DNA of 47,581 nucleotides from Sulfuritalea sp. (lineage in GTDB: Bacteria; Pseudomonadota; Gammaproteobacteria; Burkholderiales; Rhodocyclaceae). Position 1 is the first letter of the stretch. The number at the start of each line of letters is the position of its first letter. A program made the position numbers and the translations under genes. The notes under the pieces were generated by a model that made no database searches, had not been told where the DNA came from, and saw only the letters and a list, made by a program, of their open reading frames with translations. The stretch is taken from assembly GCF_017302275.1 (NCBI RefSeq), contig NZ_JAFLDR010000032.1:1-47581 (forward strand), written 5' to 3'. This document shows, piece after piece, positions 1 to 6,902 of this stretch.

Positions 1-354
1 GGCCACCGGCGCGGGCGCCGGCACGGGAGTCGGCGCCGGCGGCACGGCGATTGGCGAGGGCGAGGGCGAATCGGCAGGCGCGGCGAGTACGGTCGGGTCC
101 GGCACCGGCGCCGGTACCGGTTTGCGCGCCACCGGCAGCGGCTTCGGCGGCAGGATGTCCGGTTGCGGCCGGATCTCGGGCGCCGGCGGCAGCAGGCTGA
201 CGCTGAGCACGGCAAGCGGCGCCGGCAGGGCGATGACGTTCAGGCGCAGCAGCGCCGCCAGTACCAGCAGGTGAATGGCGATGACGATCGCCAGACCCGT
301 TGCCGACAGGCGCGGCCGCAGGCCTTGTTCACAGGAGGATGCGGCGGCGTTCAT
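1..354 (-). CDS. tonB: Energy transducer TonB, N-terminal part (runs off window start)
   Basis: This is an open reading frame with no stop before the window edge; 118 codons are visible. The N-terminus has a short polar stretch, then a single hydrophobic segment at about residues 17-45, then a long Pro/Ala/Val-rich region with repeated P-A-P and K-P elements. That is the layout of TonB: an inner-membrane anchor plus a proline-rich periplasmic spacer. The C-terminal TonB fold that would contact outer-membrane receptors lies outside the window. The start ATG overlaps the stop of the DUF2325 gene (ATGA), so the gene belongs to the iron operon and would energise outer-membrane uptake. Other proline-rich anchored proteins cannot be excluded without the C-terminus. 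Confidence 0.72.
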   Translation of the reverse strand, partial: MNAAASSCEQGLRPRLSATGLAIVIAIHLLVLAALLRLNVIALPAPLAVLSVSLLPPAPEIRPQPDILPPKPLPVARKPVPAPVPDPTVLAAPADSPSPSPIAVPPAPTPVPAPAPVA

Positions 355-1616
355 TGGCGCGGAGCAAGGCGGATGACCTGGTCGGTCGGCGCCGCGTTGG
401 TCAATGCGGTCAGGCTGCGCGCGAAGCTGCCGACTCCGGGCGACTGGACGAAGACGCAAGGCTTGCCCAGCTTCTTGCAGGCGTCCTTGAGCCGCCAATA
501 GGCCGCGTGCGAAACGCAACCGGTCTGGCAGACGACGGCATCGGCGCTGGCGATCGCCGCATCGATGCGATGCAGGTGCTCCTCCTGCCCGCCGTCGTGG
601 TGCAGGAAGCGTCCGCCGCGTTGTTCGACGAGTTTGCGGTAGCCGTCCACGAGGCCACTGCGGCCGCCGACGCAGAGCACGCAGCGCCCTTCCAGGGCCG
701 GACCTGGCGGGCAGTCGCGGCCACATTCCGGGGCGTCGCCGCTTGCGGCCGGCGTGGCCTGCGCGGCGGCGAGCGCCATACGCGCCTGCTGGAGTTCGAT
801 TTCGAGCTGCGCGGCGCGGCGTACGTTGGCGGTGTTCCATTCCTCGAGCGCCTCGGCGCGCGCGGCCAGCATGGCGGCGCGCTGCTGCAAGGCGGCGTGC
901 TCCTTGCGCTCGCGTGCGGCGGCCGCCAGTTCGCGTTCCAGCGCGGCGGCTTGTGTTGCGCGCCGCCGGTTCTGGTCGAGTTCGGCGCGCAGGGCGGCGA
1001 GTTCGGCGGCGTGGCTGCGTCGCTCGTCGGCGCTGCTTCGCCGCAGCGCATCGAGTTCCTGGCGCAGGGCTTGCGCTTCGCGTTTGAATTGCTCGACCTG
1101 GCGCAAGTCCGCGCGTACGCTGGCTCCCACCTGGTGCGAGAGCATGTGGATGTCGCCGTGGATATCGCGGCCGAGGTCGTCGTCCATGGCCGGATGCGTC
1201 CAGGCGGCCCACAGCGCGCCGGGGATGTCGTCGCCGCGCGCCAGCGCCTCGCGCCAAAGGAAAGCGATCGCGGCGGCATCGGCGGCCGGTGCGAAGCGTG
1301 CGAGCGCTCCGGCATGGCGCTTGTCGAGGAAGCGCTGGATGGCCTCGCTCAGGGCGTCGCGTTTTTCGCAGTAACCGACCACCACGGTATGCAGGCTGTA
1401 GTCGCTCATGTAGCCGACGTCGTAGCCGGAGTGGGGGGCGAGCCTGCGCATGTCGGGCACCGGCAGGCAGGTGCCGATCAGCGCGCAGTGGAAGGCGTGC
1501 GGCAGCTCCCATAGCTTGCGGCGACGGCCCGGGCGCGCCACGGGAACCTCGTCGGGCGAGCACAGGCAGTCCGGACCGCCCGGAAAGGCGCTGCTGATCA
1601 TTTGCGCCAGGGTCAT
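351..1616 (-). CDS. DUF2325 domain-containing protein with central coiled coil
   Basis: A 421-residue protein of unknown function. The last ~105 residues match the DUF2325 domain as I remember it: a beta strand ending in CVGGR, then a Rossmann-like alternation with a buried 'VCQTGCVSHAA' segment and an 'SPGVGSF' end. Residues of about 165-290 are Ala/Arg/Glu-rich heptads that should form a coiled coil. The N-terminal ~100 residues carry several Cys and His (PHAFHC, IGTC, and later DIHGDIHMLSH), which could bind a metal or haem; that is inference. No signal peptide is seen, so it should be cytoplasmic. It overlaps the 76-residue gene upstream and tonB downstream by 4 nt each, so it is translationally coupled to an iron-uptake operon. 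Confidence 0.75.
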   Translation of the reverse strand: MTLAQMISSAFPGGPDCLCSPDEVPVARPGRRRKLWELPHAFHCALIGTCLPVPDMRRLAPHSGYDVGYMSDYSLHTVVVGYCEKRDALSEAIQRFLDKRHAGALARFAPAADAAAIAFLWREALARGDDIPGALWAAWTHPAMDDDLGRDIHGDIHMLSHQVGASVRADLRQVEQFKREAQALRQELDALRRSSADERRSHAAELAALRAELDQNRRRATQAAALERELAAAARERKEHAALQQRAAMLAARAEALEEWNTANVRRAAQLEIELQQARMALAAAQATPAASGDAPECGRDCPPGPALEGRCVLCVGGRSGLVDGYRKLVEQRGGRFLHHDGGQEEHLHRIDAAIASADAVVCQTGCVSHAAYWRLKDACKKLGKPCVFVQSPGVGSFARSLTALTNAAPTDQVIRLAPRQ

Positions 1617-1843
1617 GCGGCCACTTTCTCCCCGGCCGCGTCACGTTCGAGGATCTCGACCAGTTCGCGGGCATGGGTGCGCAGGTGGCCGTCGGCCTCG
1701 GGGTCGTTGGCGACCTGGTCCAGCAGCAGCGCGGCGAGATGCCCGGCGCGCGCGCAGCCGGTTTCCATGTGCCGCGCCAGATGCGCCAGGGCGCCGGCGA
1801 CCATGCGCGCGGGCGGTTGTTCGAGTTGAATGTCTTCGCTCAT
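1613..1843 (-). CDS. Small helical protein of unknown function (76 aa) in the iron operon
   Basis: The start ATG at 1843 follows a purine-rich site and the stop overlaps the DUF2325 start as ATGA. A longer frame reading back into ftrD has no reason to be used. The product is 76 residues, acidic and rich in Ala, Leu, Glu and His, predicted to be two or three helices, with one cysteine in a His-Met-rich stretch (HLARHMETGC). There is no signal peptide or membrane segment. I do not recognise the family. Its fixed place between the polyferredoxin and DUF2325 genes suggests a cytoplasmic accessory of the iron system, but that is inference from context only. Confidence 0.7.
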   Translation of the reverse strand: MSEDIQLEQPPARMVAGALAHLARHMETGCARAGHLAALLLDQVANDPEADGHLRTHARELVEILERDAAGEKVAA

Positions 1844-1853
1844 GAAGCTCTCC

Positions 1854-3365
1854 TTACCAGACGTAGAACGCCAGAATCCAGGTGCCGCCGACGGCGGCCA
1901 GTGGCAGCAGCCAGAGCAGGCCGGCGAGCAGGTGCGCCACCGTCGCGGCAGCACCAGCGTGGTGCGTCGCTTCGGGAACCTTGATCAGTTGCCAGCCGAG
2001 CCATGCCGACCACGACAGACCTAGCGCCAGAAGCGCGCCGCGCAATCCGGGCAGCCAGCCCAGCGCAATGCCCTCGGCGCGCAGGTGGGTCACGCTCATC
2101 ATCGACAGGCCGAGGAACAAACCGATGCCGGCCAGCGGCACGAGGCCCAGCGCCAGGCGCCGCCAGTCGACGCCGGCGAGATGCGCTGCGGCGCGCACCA
2201 ACAGCCAGGCGAAGCCGCCCAGCACGATTGAATAAATGGCGATCCAGGCCAGGATGGCAGTGCCGTCGAGCCAGGTAAATACGTCACCCGCCTCCGGGTA
2301 GCGCGTCAGCAGCCACCAGGCCGGGCTGTCGCCCAGCGGCCAGAGGATGTCGCGGTTCACCAGCCATTCGGCGGCGGCCTGCTTGCCGCGCACGAACCAC
2401 GGGCTGACGGTCCACTGGAAGGCGCCCATGGCGACGCCGAGCATGCCGAACAGCAGCAGCACGGCCTCGTTGGTGCGCGGCCGGTCGCCGCCGGCGCCGA
2501 GGATCTCGGCGTTGGGCGAGCGCGCGGCGAGCGTCACGGCATCGCGGTGGCCGCTGCAGCGGCCGCAGGCGTGGCACTGGCCGGCGCCCTTCATGTGCTT
2601 GACGTCGAGCAGCGGCGCGCAATCGACGGCGGCGCTGCGCTGCGGATGGGCGTCCCAGGCGGCGCGGTCGATGCGGAAATGCAGCGGCGCGATGCGCGCC
2701 AGCAGGCTGAAAACGCCGGAGACGGGGCACAGGTAGCGGCACCAGACGCGCTTGCCTCGGCCATAGAGCCAGCCCACGGCGACGGCGGCGACGGTGGAGC
2801 CGCCGAGGATCAGCAGCGCGGCCTGCGGGTAGTCATAGACGCTGACCAGCTGGCCGTAGACCGTGGTGAGGATGAAGGCCAGCACCGGCCAGCCGCCCCA
2901 GCGCATCCAGCGCGGGATGGCGCCGCCGCGCCCGTGGCGGCTGGCGAACTCGGCCAGCGCGCCTTCCGGGCAGAGCACGCCGCACCAGACGCGGCCCATG
3001 AGCATGATCGACAGGATCACGAAGGGCCACCAGACGCCCCAGAACAGGTACTGCGCCAGGAGCACCAGGCGGTCCTGCCAGCAGGCGAGGTAGGCGGCCT
3101 TTTCGGTCGGGGTCGGCGTACCCGTGGTGCATACGCTGCGATCGATCGCCGACGTGGCGCCGAAATCCGAGGAGAACAGCCGGGCTTCCGGGTGCGGATG
3201 GGGCAGGAAGGCGGGCAGGGCCACCAGCGCCAGGTAGAAGACCACGATCAGCCATTGCACGCCGAGGATGGCGCGCCGATGCGCGGCCATCCAGTCGCCG
3301 AGCCGCGCCAGCCGCGGACGTTGCCGCGGGCGGCGGGGATGCAGGGTGATGGTTGCGGTCTGCAT
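1854..3365 (-). CDS. ftrD: Membrane-bound polyferredoxin, FtrD/NapH-like 4Fe-4S protein
   Basis: A 503-residue integral membrane protein with about eight to ten hydrophobic segments. It contains two CxxxCP motifs (CGVLCPEG near residue 130 and CRYLCPVSG near 210) and a downstream CxxCxxC cluster (CHACGRC, near 265), the pattern of the NapH/FixG/CcoG-type 4Fe-4S proteins. In Bordetella and Brucella the FtrABCD ferrous-iron system has such a polyferredoxin (FtrD) with P19 and a cupredoxin, proposed to carry electrons across the inner membrane. Those partners are immediately upstream here (6-nt gap to the cupredoxin). The C-terminal ~45 residues (KVPEATHHAG...) carry a DNA repeat shared with glnS. 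NosR/NapH-like alternatives are less likely given the neighbours. Confidence 0.78.
   Translation of the reverse strand: MQTATITLHPRRPRQRPRLARLGDWMAAHRRAILGVQWLIVVFYLALVALPAFLPHPHPEARLFSSDFGATSAIDRSVCTTGTPTPTEKAAYLACWQDRLVLLAQYLFWGVWWPFVILSIMLMGRVWCGVLCPEGALAEFASRHGRGGAIPRWMRWGGWPVLAFILTTVYGQLVSVYDYPQAALLILGGSTVAAVAVGWLYGRGKRVWCRYLCPVSGVFSLLARIAPLHFRIDRAAWDAHPQRSAAVDCAPLLDVKHMKGAGQCHACGRCSGHRDAVTLAARSPNAEILGAGGDRPRTNEAVLLLFGMLGVAMGAFQWTVSPWFVRGKQAAAEWLVNRDILWPLGDSPAWWLLTRYPEAGDVFTWLDGTAILAWIAIYSIVLGGFAWLLVRAAAHLAGVDWRRLALGLVPLAGIGLFLGLSMMSVTHLRAEGIALGWLPGLRGALLALGLSWSAWLGWQLIKVPEATHHAGAAATVAHLLAGLLWLLPLAAVGGTWILAFYVW
1932..1981. repeat. Dispersed repeat, long form, copy in ftrD
   Basis: About 37 of 47 positions match the segment at 15872-15921 inside glnS when aligned without gaps. 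The best-kept part is GTGCGTC followed by CTTCGGGAAC. It encodes KVPEATHHAGAAATV in FtrD and [15 protein letters not shown] in GlnRS, i.e. the same frame. The core CACCAGCG resembles the shorter 20-bp repeat found at other sites in the window. Confidence 0.55.
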
Positions 3366-3371
3366 GACGAA

Positions 3372-3722
3372 CTATTTGGCGATGACCAGCAGCTCGCCGG
3401 TGGCGATGTTGAACTCGTCGACGAACATGTGTTCGCCGGGCGGCAGCTTGAAGACGACGAAGGATTCCGCGCCGGCGGCGACGATCTTTTCGACGTGCAG
3501 GTCGGCGTTCTCGAATTCCAGCGGCCCGGGGCCTTCGTTCTTGAGGATGAACTTGATGCGCTGGCCGGCCGGCACTTCGACACGCTTCGGCGCGAACACG
3601 CCGTCCCTGACGGTGATGGTCCAGGCCGGCAAGGGCGACGACTGGGCGTGGCCATGCGTCGCCCAGCCGAGGCCGAGCCAGAGCGTGGCCACGAAAAGGA
3701 GATGGGCGAGCGCCGCCGGCAT
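3372..3722 (-). CDS. ftrB: Periplasmic cupredoxin-like protein, FtrB-type
   Basis: A 116-residue protein with a signal peptide (residues 1 to about 26, cleavage near HGHAQ) and one cupredoxin-fold domain: 'AWTITVRDGVF', 'VEVPAGQRIKF', and 'PPGEHMFVDEF'. In the Bordetella FtrABCD ferrous iron system, FtrB is thought to oxidise Fe(II) in the periplasm. The mature protein has no cysteine, so it cannot form a standard type-1 copper site (His2-Cys-Met). Remaining candidate ligands are two His (DLHVEK, GEHMF), a Met and acidic residues. It starts 3 nt after the porin stop and ends 6 nt before ftrD, so the genes are one transcription unit. Confidence 0.78.
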   Translation of the reverse strand: MPAALAHLLFVATLWLGLGWATHGHAQSSPLPAWTITVRDGVFAPKRVEVPAGQRIKFILKNEGPGPLEFENADLHVEKIVAAGAESFVVFKLPPGEHMFVDEFNIATGELLVIAK

Positions 3723-3725
3723 GGC

Positions 3726-5141
3726 CTAGAAGCCGATCTTCGCGCGCAGGCCCAGCACCTTTACCGTCGGCGCCGTGGCGTTGCCGCCGGGCTGGCGGAT
3801 CCACTGGAAGTCCGGCGTCAGCTCGACATGGCTGTTGAGCTTGTAGCGGTAGTAGAGCTCGACCAGCTTTTCCGATCCGCCGGCCTGGTAGCCAAAATCG
3901 GGTACCGCATCGCCGTCGGCATCGATCGTCGGCGAGTCGTTGCGGAAATCCGCGCTGGTGCGCAGTGCGCCGAACGCGAGCCCCATACTGTCGGCGGCGC
4001 GCGACCAGGGATTGCCGGCCAGCTCGGCGCCCACCGTCAGCGCCCGGTCGAAGCGCACCTTGCCCTTGAGCTGGTGACCGTAGCGGCCGAACAGCGCCAG
4101 GTCGTCGGTGACTTTCTGGTCGGCGGAGAAGCCGATGCCCGAATGCCGGCGCTCGATCTGCTCGTAGTTGCTGCCACGCCCCTGGTTCCACAGATAGATG
4201 CGGTAGTTGCCCGCCAGGTGGTTGAAACGCGCGGCGGTTTCGGCCTGGGCGATGACGAGGGGACCGGCCAGCGAGCCGCTGAAATTGGCGCCGGGACCGG
4301 ATCCGAACATGCCGAACGAGAGCGCCCATTCGCCGCCCTTCCGTGCGCTGTTCTCATACTTGACGATGACGCCGGGCGCGAAGCCATAAGCATCGGCGCG
4401 GATGTCGCCCCCGGAATCGAGCAGCGGGTTGTGCACGAAGGCATTGTTGAGGAAGCGCGACGACTCGTCGTCGGCGATGCCGTTCTGGTCGAAGAAGACG
4501 AAGGGATCGATCTTGCCGGCCGTCAGGTACAGATGCTCGCGCGCATTGGCCTTGATGCCGTCATCCCGCAGCGGAACCTTGAGCTGGTACCAGGCCTGGG
4601 CCAGTATGGCGAAGGAGTCGTCGGCGCCGGCGTTGGTCTGGAACGCCGCGGTGTTGGCGGTGCTGGTGTAGGTCGGGCGCAAGCCGGTGCCGGTGCCCTG
4701 GCCGAAGCGGAAGTGGCTGAAGATCTTGCCCTCGGCATCGCCCATCTCGCCGCCGGGGAGCGTCACCGTCAGGTCGCCGCGATAGCTGGCGCGGGTTTCG
4801 TCGCTTGCGCTCGCCGTGTGGCCAGCGCCGACTTTCTGCACTACGCCGGTGAGGCTGCCGCCGACCTCGATACCTTCGAGCGCCTCGGCCAATTTCTTGA
4901 ACGGCCCCTGCATCGCCAGGGTCTGGGCTTCGGTGGCCTTCAGCCGGGTGGCGAGTTCTGGCTCTTTTTCGGAAATGCGTTCGCTGGCGAGGGCCTTTTC
5001 GAGATCCTTGTTCTGGCGTTCCAGCGCTTCGATACGGGCGGCCAGCCGTTTCATTTCCGCCAGCACGGATGCCATGTCGTTGGCCGCGGCGGGCATGGCG
5101 AAGCCGGCCGCCAGAAGGGCGGCGATCAGCTTGACGCGCAT
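3726..5141 (-). CDS. OprB/LbtU-like outer-membrane porin with N-terminal coiled coil
   Basis: A 471-residue protein with a signal peptide at 1-20 (cleavage after MPAAA). Residues of about 24-75 form a coiled coil typical of trimeric porins that bind peptidoglycan, followed by amphipathic beta strands and a terminal Phe (LRAKIGF), the hallmark of an outer-membrane barrel. The block 'LTAGKIDPFVFFDQNGIADDE' style region matches OprB-family carbohydrate porins and the related LbtU siderophore porins. ATG at 5141 follows the P19 stop by 2 nt. The position between P19 and cupredoxin suggests passage of iron or an iron chelate, which is inference. Residues 103-110 (KVGAGHTA) are encoded by a dispersed DNA repeat. 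Confidence 0.75.
   Translation of the reverse strand: MRVKLIAALLAAGFAMPAAANDMASVLAEMKRLAARIEALERQNKDLEKALASERISEKEPELATRLKATEAQTLAMQGPFKKLAEALEGIEVGGSLTGVVQKVGAGHTASASDETRASYRGDLTVTLPGGEMGDAEGKIFSHFRFGQGTGTGLRPTYTSTANTAAFQTNAGADDSFAILAQAWYQLKVPLRDDGIKANAREHLYLTAGKIDPFVFFDQNGIADDESSRFLNNAFVHNPLLDSGGDIRADAYGFAPGVIVKYENSARKGGEWALSFGMFGSGPGANFSGSLAGPLVIAQAETAARFNHLAGNYRIYLWNQGRGSNYEQIERRHSGIGFSADQKVTDDLALFGRYGHQLKGKVRFDRALTVGAELAGNPWSRAADSMGLAFGALRTSADFRNDSPTIDADGDAVPDFGYQAGGSEKLVELYYRYKLNSHVELTPDFQWIRQPGGNATAPTVKVLGLRAKIGF
4813..4835. repeat. Dispersed 20-bp repeat, copy in porin gene
   Basis: Matches the core GCCGTGTCGCCAGCGCCGAC at 19 of 20 positions (G for C at position 8). On the coding strand it gives the porin residues KVGAGHTA. 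See the copies at 12521, 16605, 23387 and 31773. Confidence 0.7.
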
Positions 5142-5143
5142 GA

Positions 5144-5692
5144 TCAGTAGCCCCCCTTCTTGCCGACGCCGGCGTAGGTGAATTCCCATTCGGCTTCGAC
5201 CGCCTTGAACCAGGGGCGCACGCCCGTGGCGCGATCGGTGTGGCGGCCGAAATGGTTGCCGCTGGCATTTTCCTTGGCGCCAGGCGGGTAGATGGTGAAC
5301 TTGACCCTGTACTTGCCCGGTCCCTTGAGCTTGACGTTGTCGCCGTAATGCGGGCCGTCGCTGGCGACCATGGGCATCATGTCGCCCTTGATGACCTCGT
5401 TGCCGCCGACCTTGGTCAGCTCGTACTTGACCAGCAGGTAGGGCACCCACATGCCTTCGGCAAAGCCGTTGGGATTGTTGCCCAGGGCGTGGATGTCCGC
5501 TTCGAGATGGATGTCCGACTCGGATGCCTTGCGCATGTGGCCCTCGGGTTCCATCTCGACGGCTTGCAGGTACACGGCGGCGACTTCCATGCCGGCGAGC
5601 TGCTTGGGCGTGCCAATCGGATATTCCAGCGCGGCGGCGGAGGCGGTCCAGAGCGTGGCGGTGATGGCGAGCAGGGACTGGGAAAAGCGCAT
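5144..5692 (-). CDS. ftrA: P19/FtrA-type periplasmic iron-binding protein (Tp34 family)
   Basis: A 182-residue protein with a signal peptide (1 to about 21, cleavage after ASAAA). It has the immunoglobulin-like fold markers of the P19/Tp34/FetP family: 'GMEVAAVYLQAVEMEP', 'SDIHLEADIHA' with two His that serve in the metal site, 'WVPYLLVKYEL' and 'YPPGAK..GNHFGRH'. Family members bind copper and ferrous or ferric iron in the periplasm and feed FTR1-type or MFS permeases. It is the first gene of the run P19-porin-cupredoxin-polyferredoxin, with a strong ribosome site (GGAGG at 5699-5703). The 127 nt before it separate it from bfr and may hold its own promoter; I see no convincing Fur site there. 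Confidence 0.88.
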   Translation of the reverse strand: MRFSQSLLAITATLWTASAAALEYPIGTPKQLAGMEVAAVYLQAVEMEPEGHMRKASESDIHLEADIHALGNNPNGFAEGMWVPYLLVKYELTKVGGNEVIKGDMMPMVASDGPHYGDNVKLKGPGKYRVKFTIYPPGAKENASGNHFGRHTDRATGVRPWFKAVEAEWEFTYAGVGKKGGY

Positions 5693-5819
5693 GGCAAACC
5701 TCCAAAGGAAATAAATCGGACTTTGGCTGGCTTGCCGTGCGCGGGGGGCGCGGCTGGCTGGCTGGAAATGCGTGGGTGGCGGACCGGGCGCGCTGCGCCC
5801 GCCGCCTGTAATGCCTGAA

Positions 5820-6302
5820 TCAGGAGCCGGACGGCGCTCCCATTTGTGTCTGCAGGTAGTTCTGGATGCCGACCTTCTCGATCAGCTCGAGCTGGGTTTC
5901 GAGGTAGTCGATGTGTTCTTCGGTGTCTTCGAGGATGTCTTCGAGGATCTCGCGCGAAACGTAGTCATTGACGCTTTCGCAATACGTGATCGCGGCCTTG
6001 GTGTCGGCGTGGGCGCCGCGTTCCAGGGTCAGGTCGCCGGCCAGGCATTCCGGCACGTTCTCGCCGATGATCAGCTTGTTCAGCGCCTGCAGGTTGGGCA
6101 GGCCTTCGAGGAACAGCACGCGCTCGATCAGGTGGTCGGCGTGGTGCATTTCCTCTATCGATTCCTTGTATTCGTGCTTGCCCAGTGCCTCGAAGCCCCA
6201 GTTCTTGTACATGCGGGCGTGAAGGAAGTACTGGTTGATCGCGGTCAGCTCATTGACCAGGCACTTGTTGAGCAGTTGGATGACCTTCTTGTCGCCTTTC
6301 AT
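5820..6302 (-). CDS. bfr: Bacterioferritin
   Basis: A 160-residue ferritin-family iron-storage protein, the standard length. Start MKGDKK matches the conserved bacterioferritin N-terminus, so the longer upstream frame was rejected. Ferroxidase ligands E18, E51, H54, E94 and H130 are present, and so is the haem-ligand Met52. At the position of E. coli Glu127 there is Thr (EDTEEH instead of RDEEGH). The protein would form a 24-mer storing ferric iron with haem b between subunits. It lies 13 nt after bfd, in the hemP-bfd-bfr unit, so iron storage and iron release are co-transcribed. A GC-rich hairpin without a T-run (5786-5800) follows. Confidence 0.95.
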   Translation of the reverse strand: MKGDKKVIQLLNKCLVNELTAINQYFLHARMYKNWGFEALGKHEYKESIEEMHHADHLIERVLFLEGLPNLQALNKLIIGENVPECLAGDLTLERGAHADTKAAITYCESVNDYVSREILEDILEDTEEHIDYLETQLELIEKVGIQNYLQTQMGAPSGS

Positions 6303-6315
6303 GTCGATCTCCCGA

Positions 6316-6531
6316 TCACGCCGCCAGGGGCTGCGAACCCGAGACGGACAGTTGATGAGGCGCACGGGCATGAAGGTTGTTCTTCAGCACGTCGCGCGCG
6401 CAACCGGTGCAGCGACCACAGCAGGCGCCGACGCCCAGTTGCTCGCGCAATTCTCGCAGACTGCAGCAGCCTTCGGCGACGGCGCTGCCGATATCGCGTT
6501 CGGTCACGGCATTGCAAATACAGACGTACAT
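6316..6531 (-). CDS. bfd: Bacterioferritin-associated ferredoxin
   Basis: A 71-residue [2Fe-2S] protein with the BFD-domain cysteine pattern C4-x-C6 (CICNAVTE) and C38-x2-C41 (CCGRCTGC). Bfd docks on bacterioferritin and passes electrons through the haem to reduce and release stored iron. The usual family length is 60-75 residues. It lies directly upstream of bfr (13 nt) and downstream of hemP (13 nt), which fits the known Fur-controlled pairing of bfd and bfr. Two extra cysteines (C22, C23) are present in addition to the cluster ligands. Confidence 0.93.
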   Translation of the reverse strand: MYVCICNAVTERDIGSAVAEGCCSLRELREQLGVGACCGRCTGCARDVLKNNLHARAPHQLSVSGSQPLAA

Positions 6532-6544
6532 GGTGGCTCCAGGT

Positions 6545-6727
6545 CTATTTGGTCAGGATCAGCTTGTCTTGCCGGGTGCGGCGCAGCCGATAGGTTTCGT
6601 CGCCGTGGGCGATCAGGACTTCATCCCGCTCGCCGAGCAGCGCGGCGCTTTCCAGCAGGGAACCATCCCGCGCCGGGAGGGGCTGGGGTTCCGGCTTTCC
6701 GGTCGGCACTTGGGGCGTGGGCTTCAT
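6545..6727 (-). CDS. hemP: Hemin uptake protein HemP
   Basis: A 60-residue protein ending in YRLRRTRQDKLILTK, the conserved C-terminus of the HemP/HmuP family. In Burkholderia and Bradyrhizobium, HmuP-type proteins are needed for expression of haem-uptake genes. ATG at 6727 was chosen over a 104-codon upstream extension because family members are about 55-75 residues and the extension would cross the Fur-like site. It is the first gene of a hemP-bfd-bfr unit. No haem receptor gene is next to it, so here its role may be in the wider iron response; that is inference. Confidence 0.85.
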   Translation of the reverse strand: MKPTPQVPTGKPEPQPLPARDGSLLESAALLGERDEVLIAHGDETYRLRRTRQDKLILTK

Positions 6728-6752
6728 GGGTTCTTCGTCTCGGTAAATCGTA

Positions 6753-6773
6753 TTGGGAATGATTCTCATTGAC
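6753..6773. promoter_or_regulatory. Fur-box-like operator upstream of hemP
   Basis: Contains AATGATTCTCATT (6758-6770), a perfect AATGA/TCATT inverted repeat with a 3-nt centre, close to the Fur consensus half-sites. It lies 26-46 nt before the hemP start, between plausible -35 (TTCAAG on minus) and -10 (near CAATAC/TACGAT on minus) elements. Fe-Fur binding here would shut off hemP-bfd-bfr when iron is plentiful. The site is about 100 nt from the ppa -10 box and probably does not control ppa. Confidence 0.7.
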
Positions 6774-6869
6774 TTGAACCGTTTTGTCAACAGGGAAATG
6801 GGGCGTATGTGGCCAGCCCGTGATTTTTTGCCGATGGTTTTCGTCAGGAAGGCGAAATCTTGGCGACGG

Positions 6870-6875
6870 TATAAT
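6870..6875 (+). promoter_or_regulatory. Probable -10 box for ppa
   Basis: Perfect TATAAT 28 nt before the ppa GTG start. No good TTGACA-like element is seen at 16-18 nt spacing, so the -35 is weak or an activator is used. Confidence 0.5.
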
Positions 6876-6902
6876 TCAAGCTTTAACAAGAAGGAGTCTG
6901 CC

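Noticed and set aside
2547-5150. Very long plus-strand open frame (867 codons) opposite ftrD, cupredoxin and porin
   Set aside because: It is antisense to three well-recognised genes, its composition is that of a shadow frame in GC-rich DNA (Ala/Gly/Arg/Gln/Asp-rich), and no domain is recognisable.
5786-5800. Terminator after bfr
   Set aside because: There is a GGGCGC/GCGCCC hairpin but no T-run on the minus strand, so termination of bfr before the P19 gene is not established.
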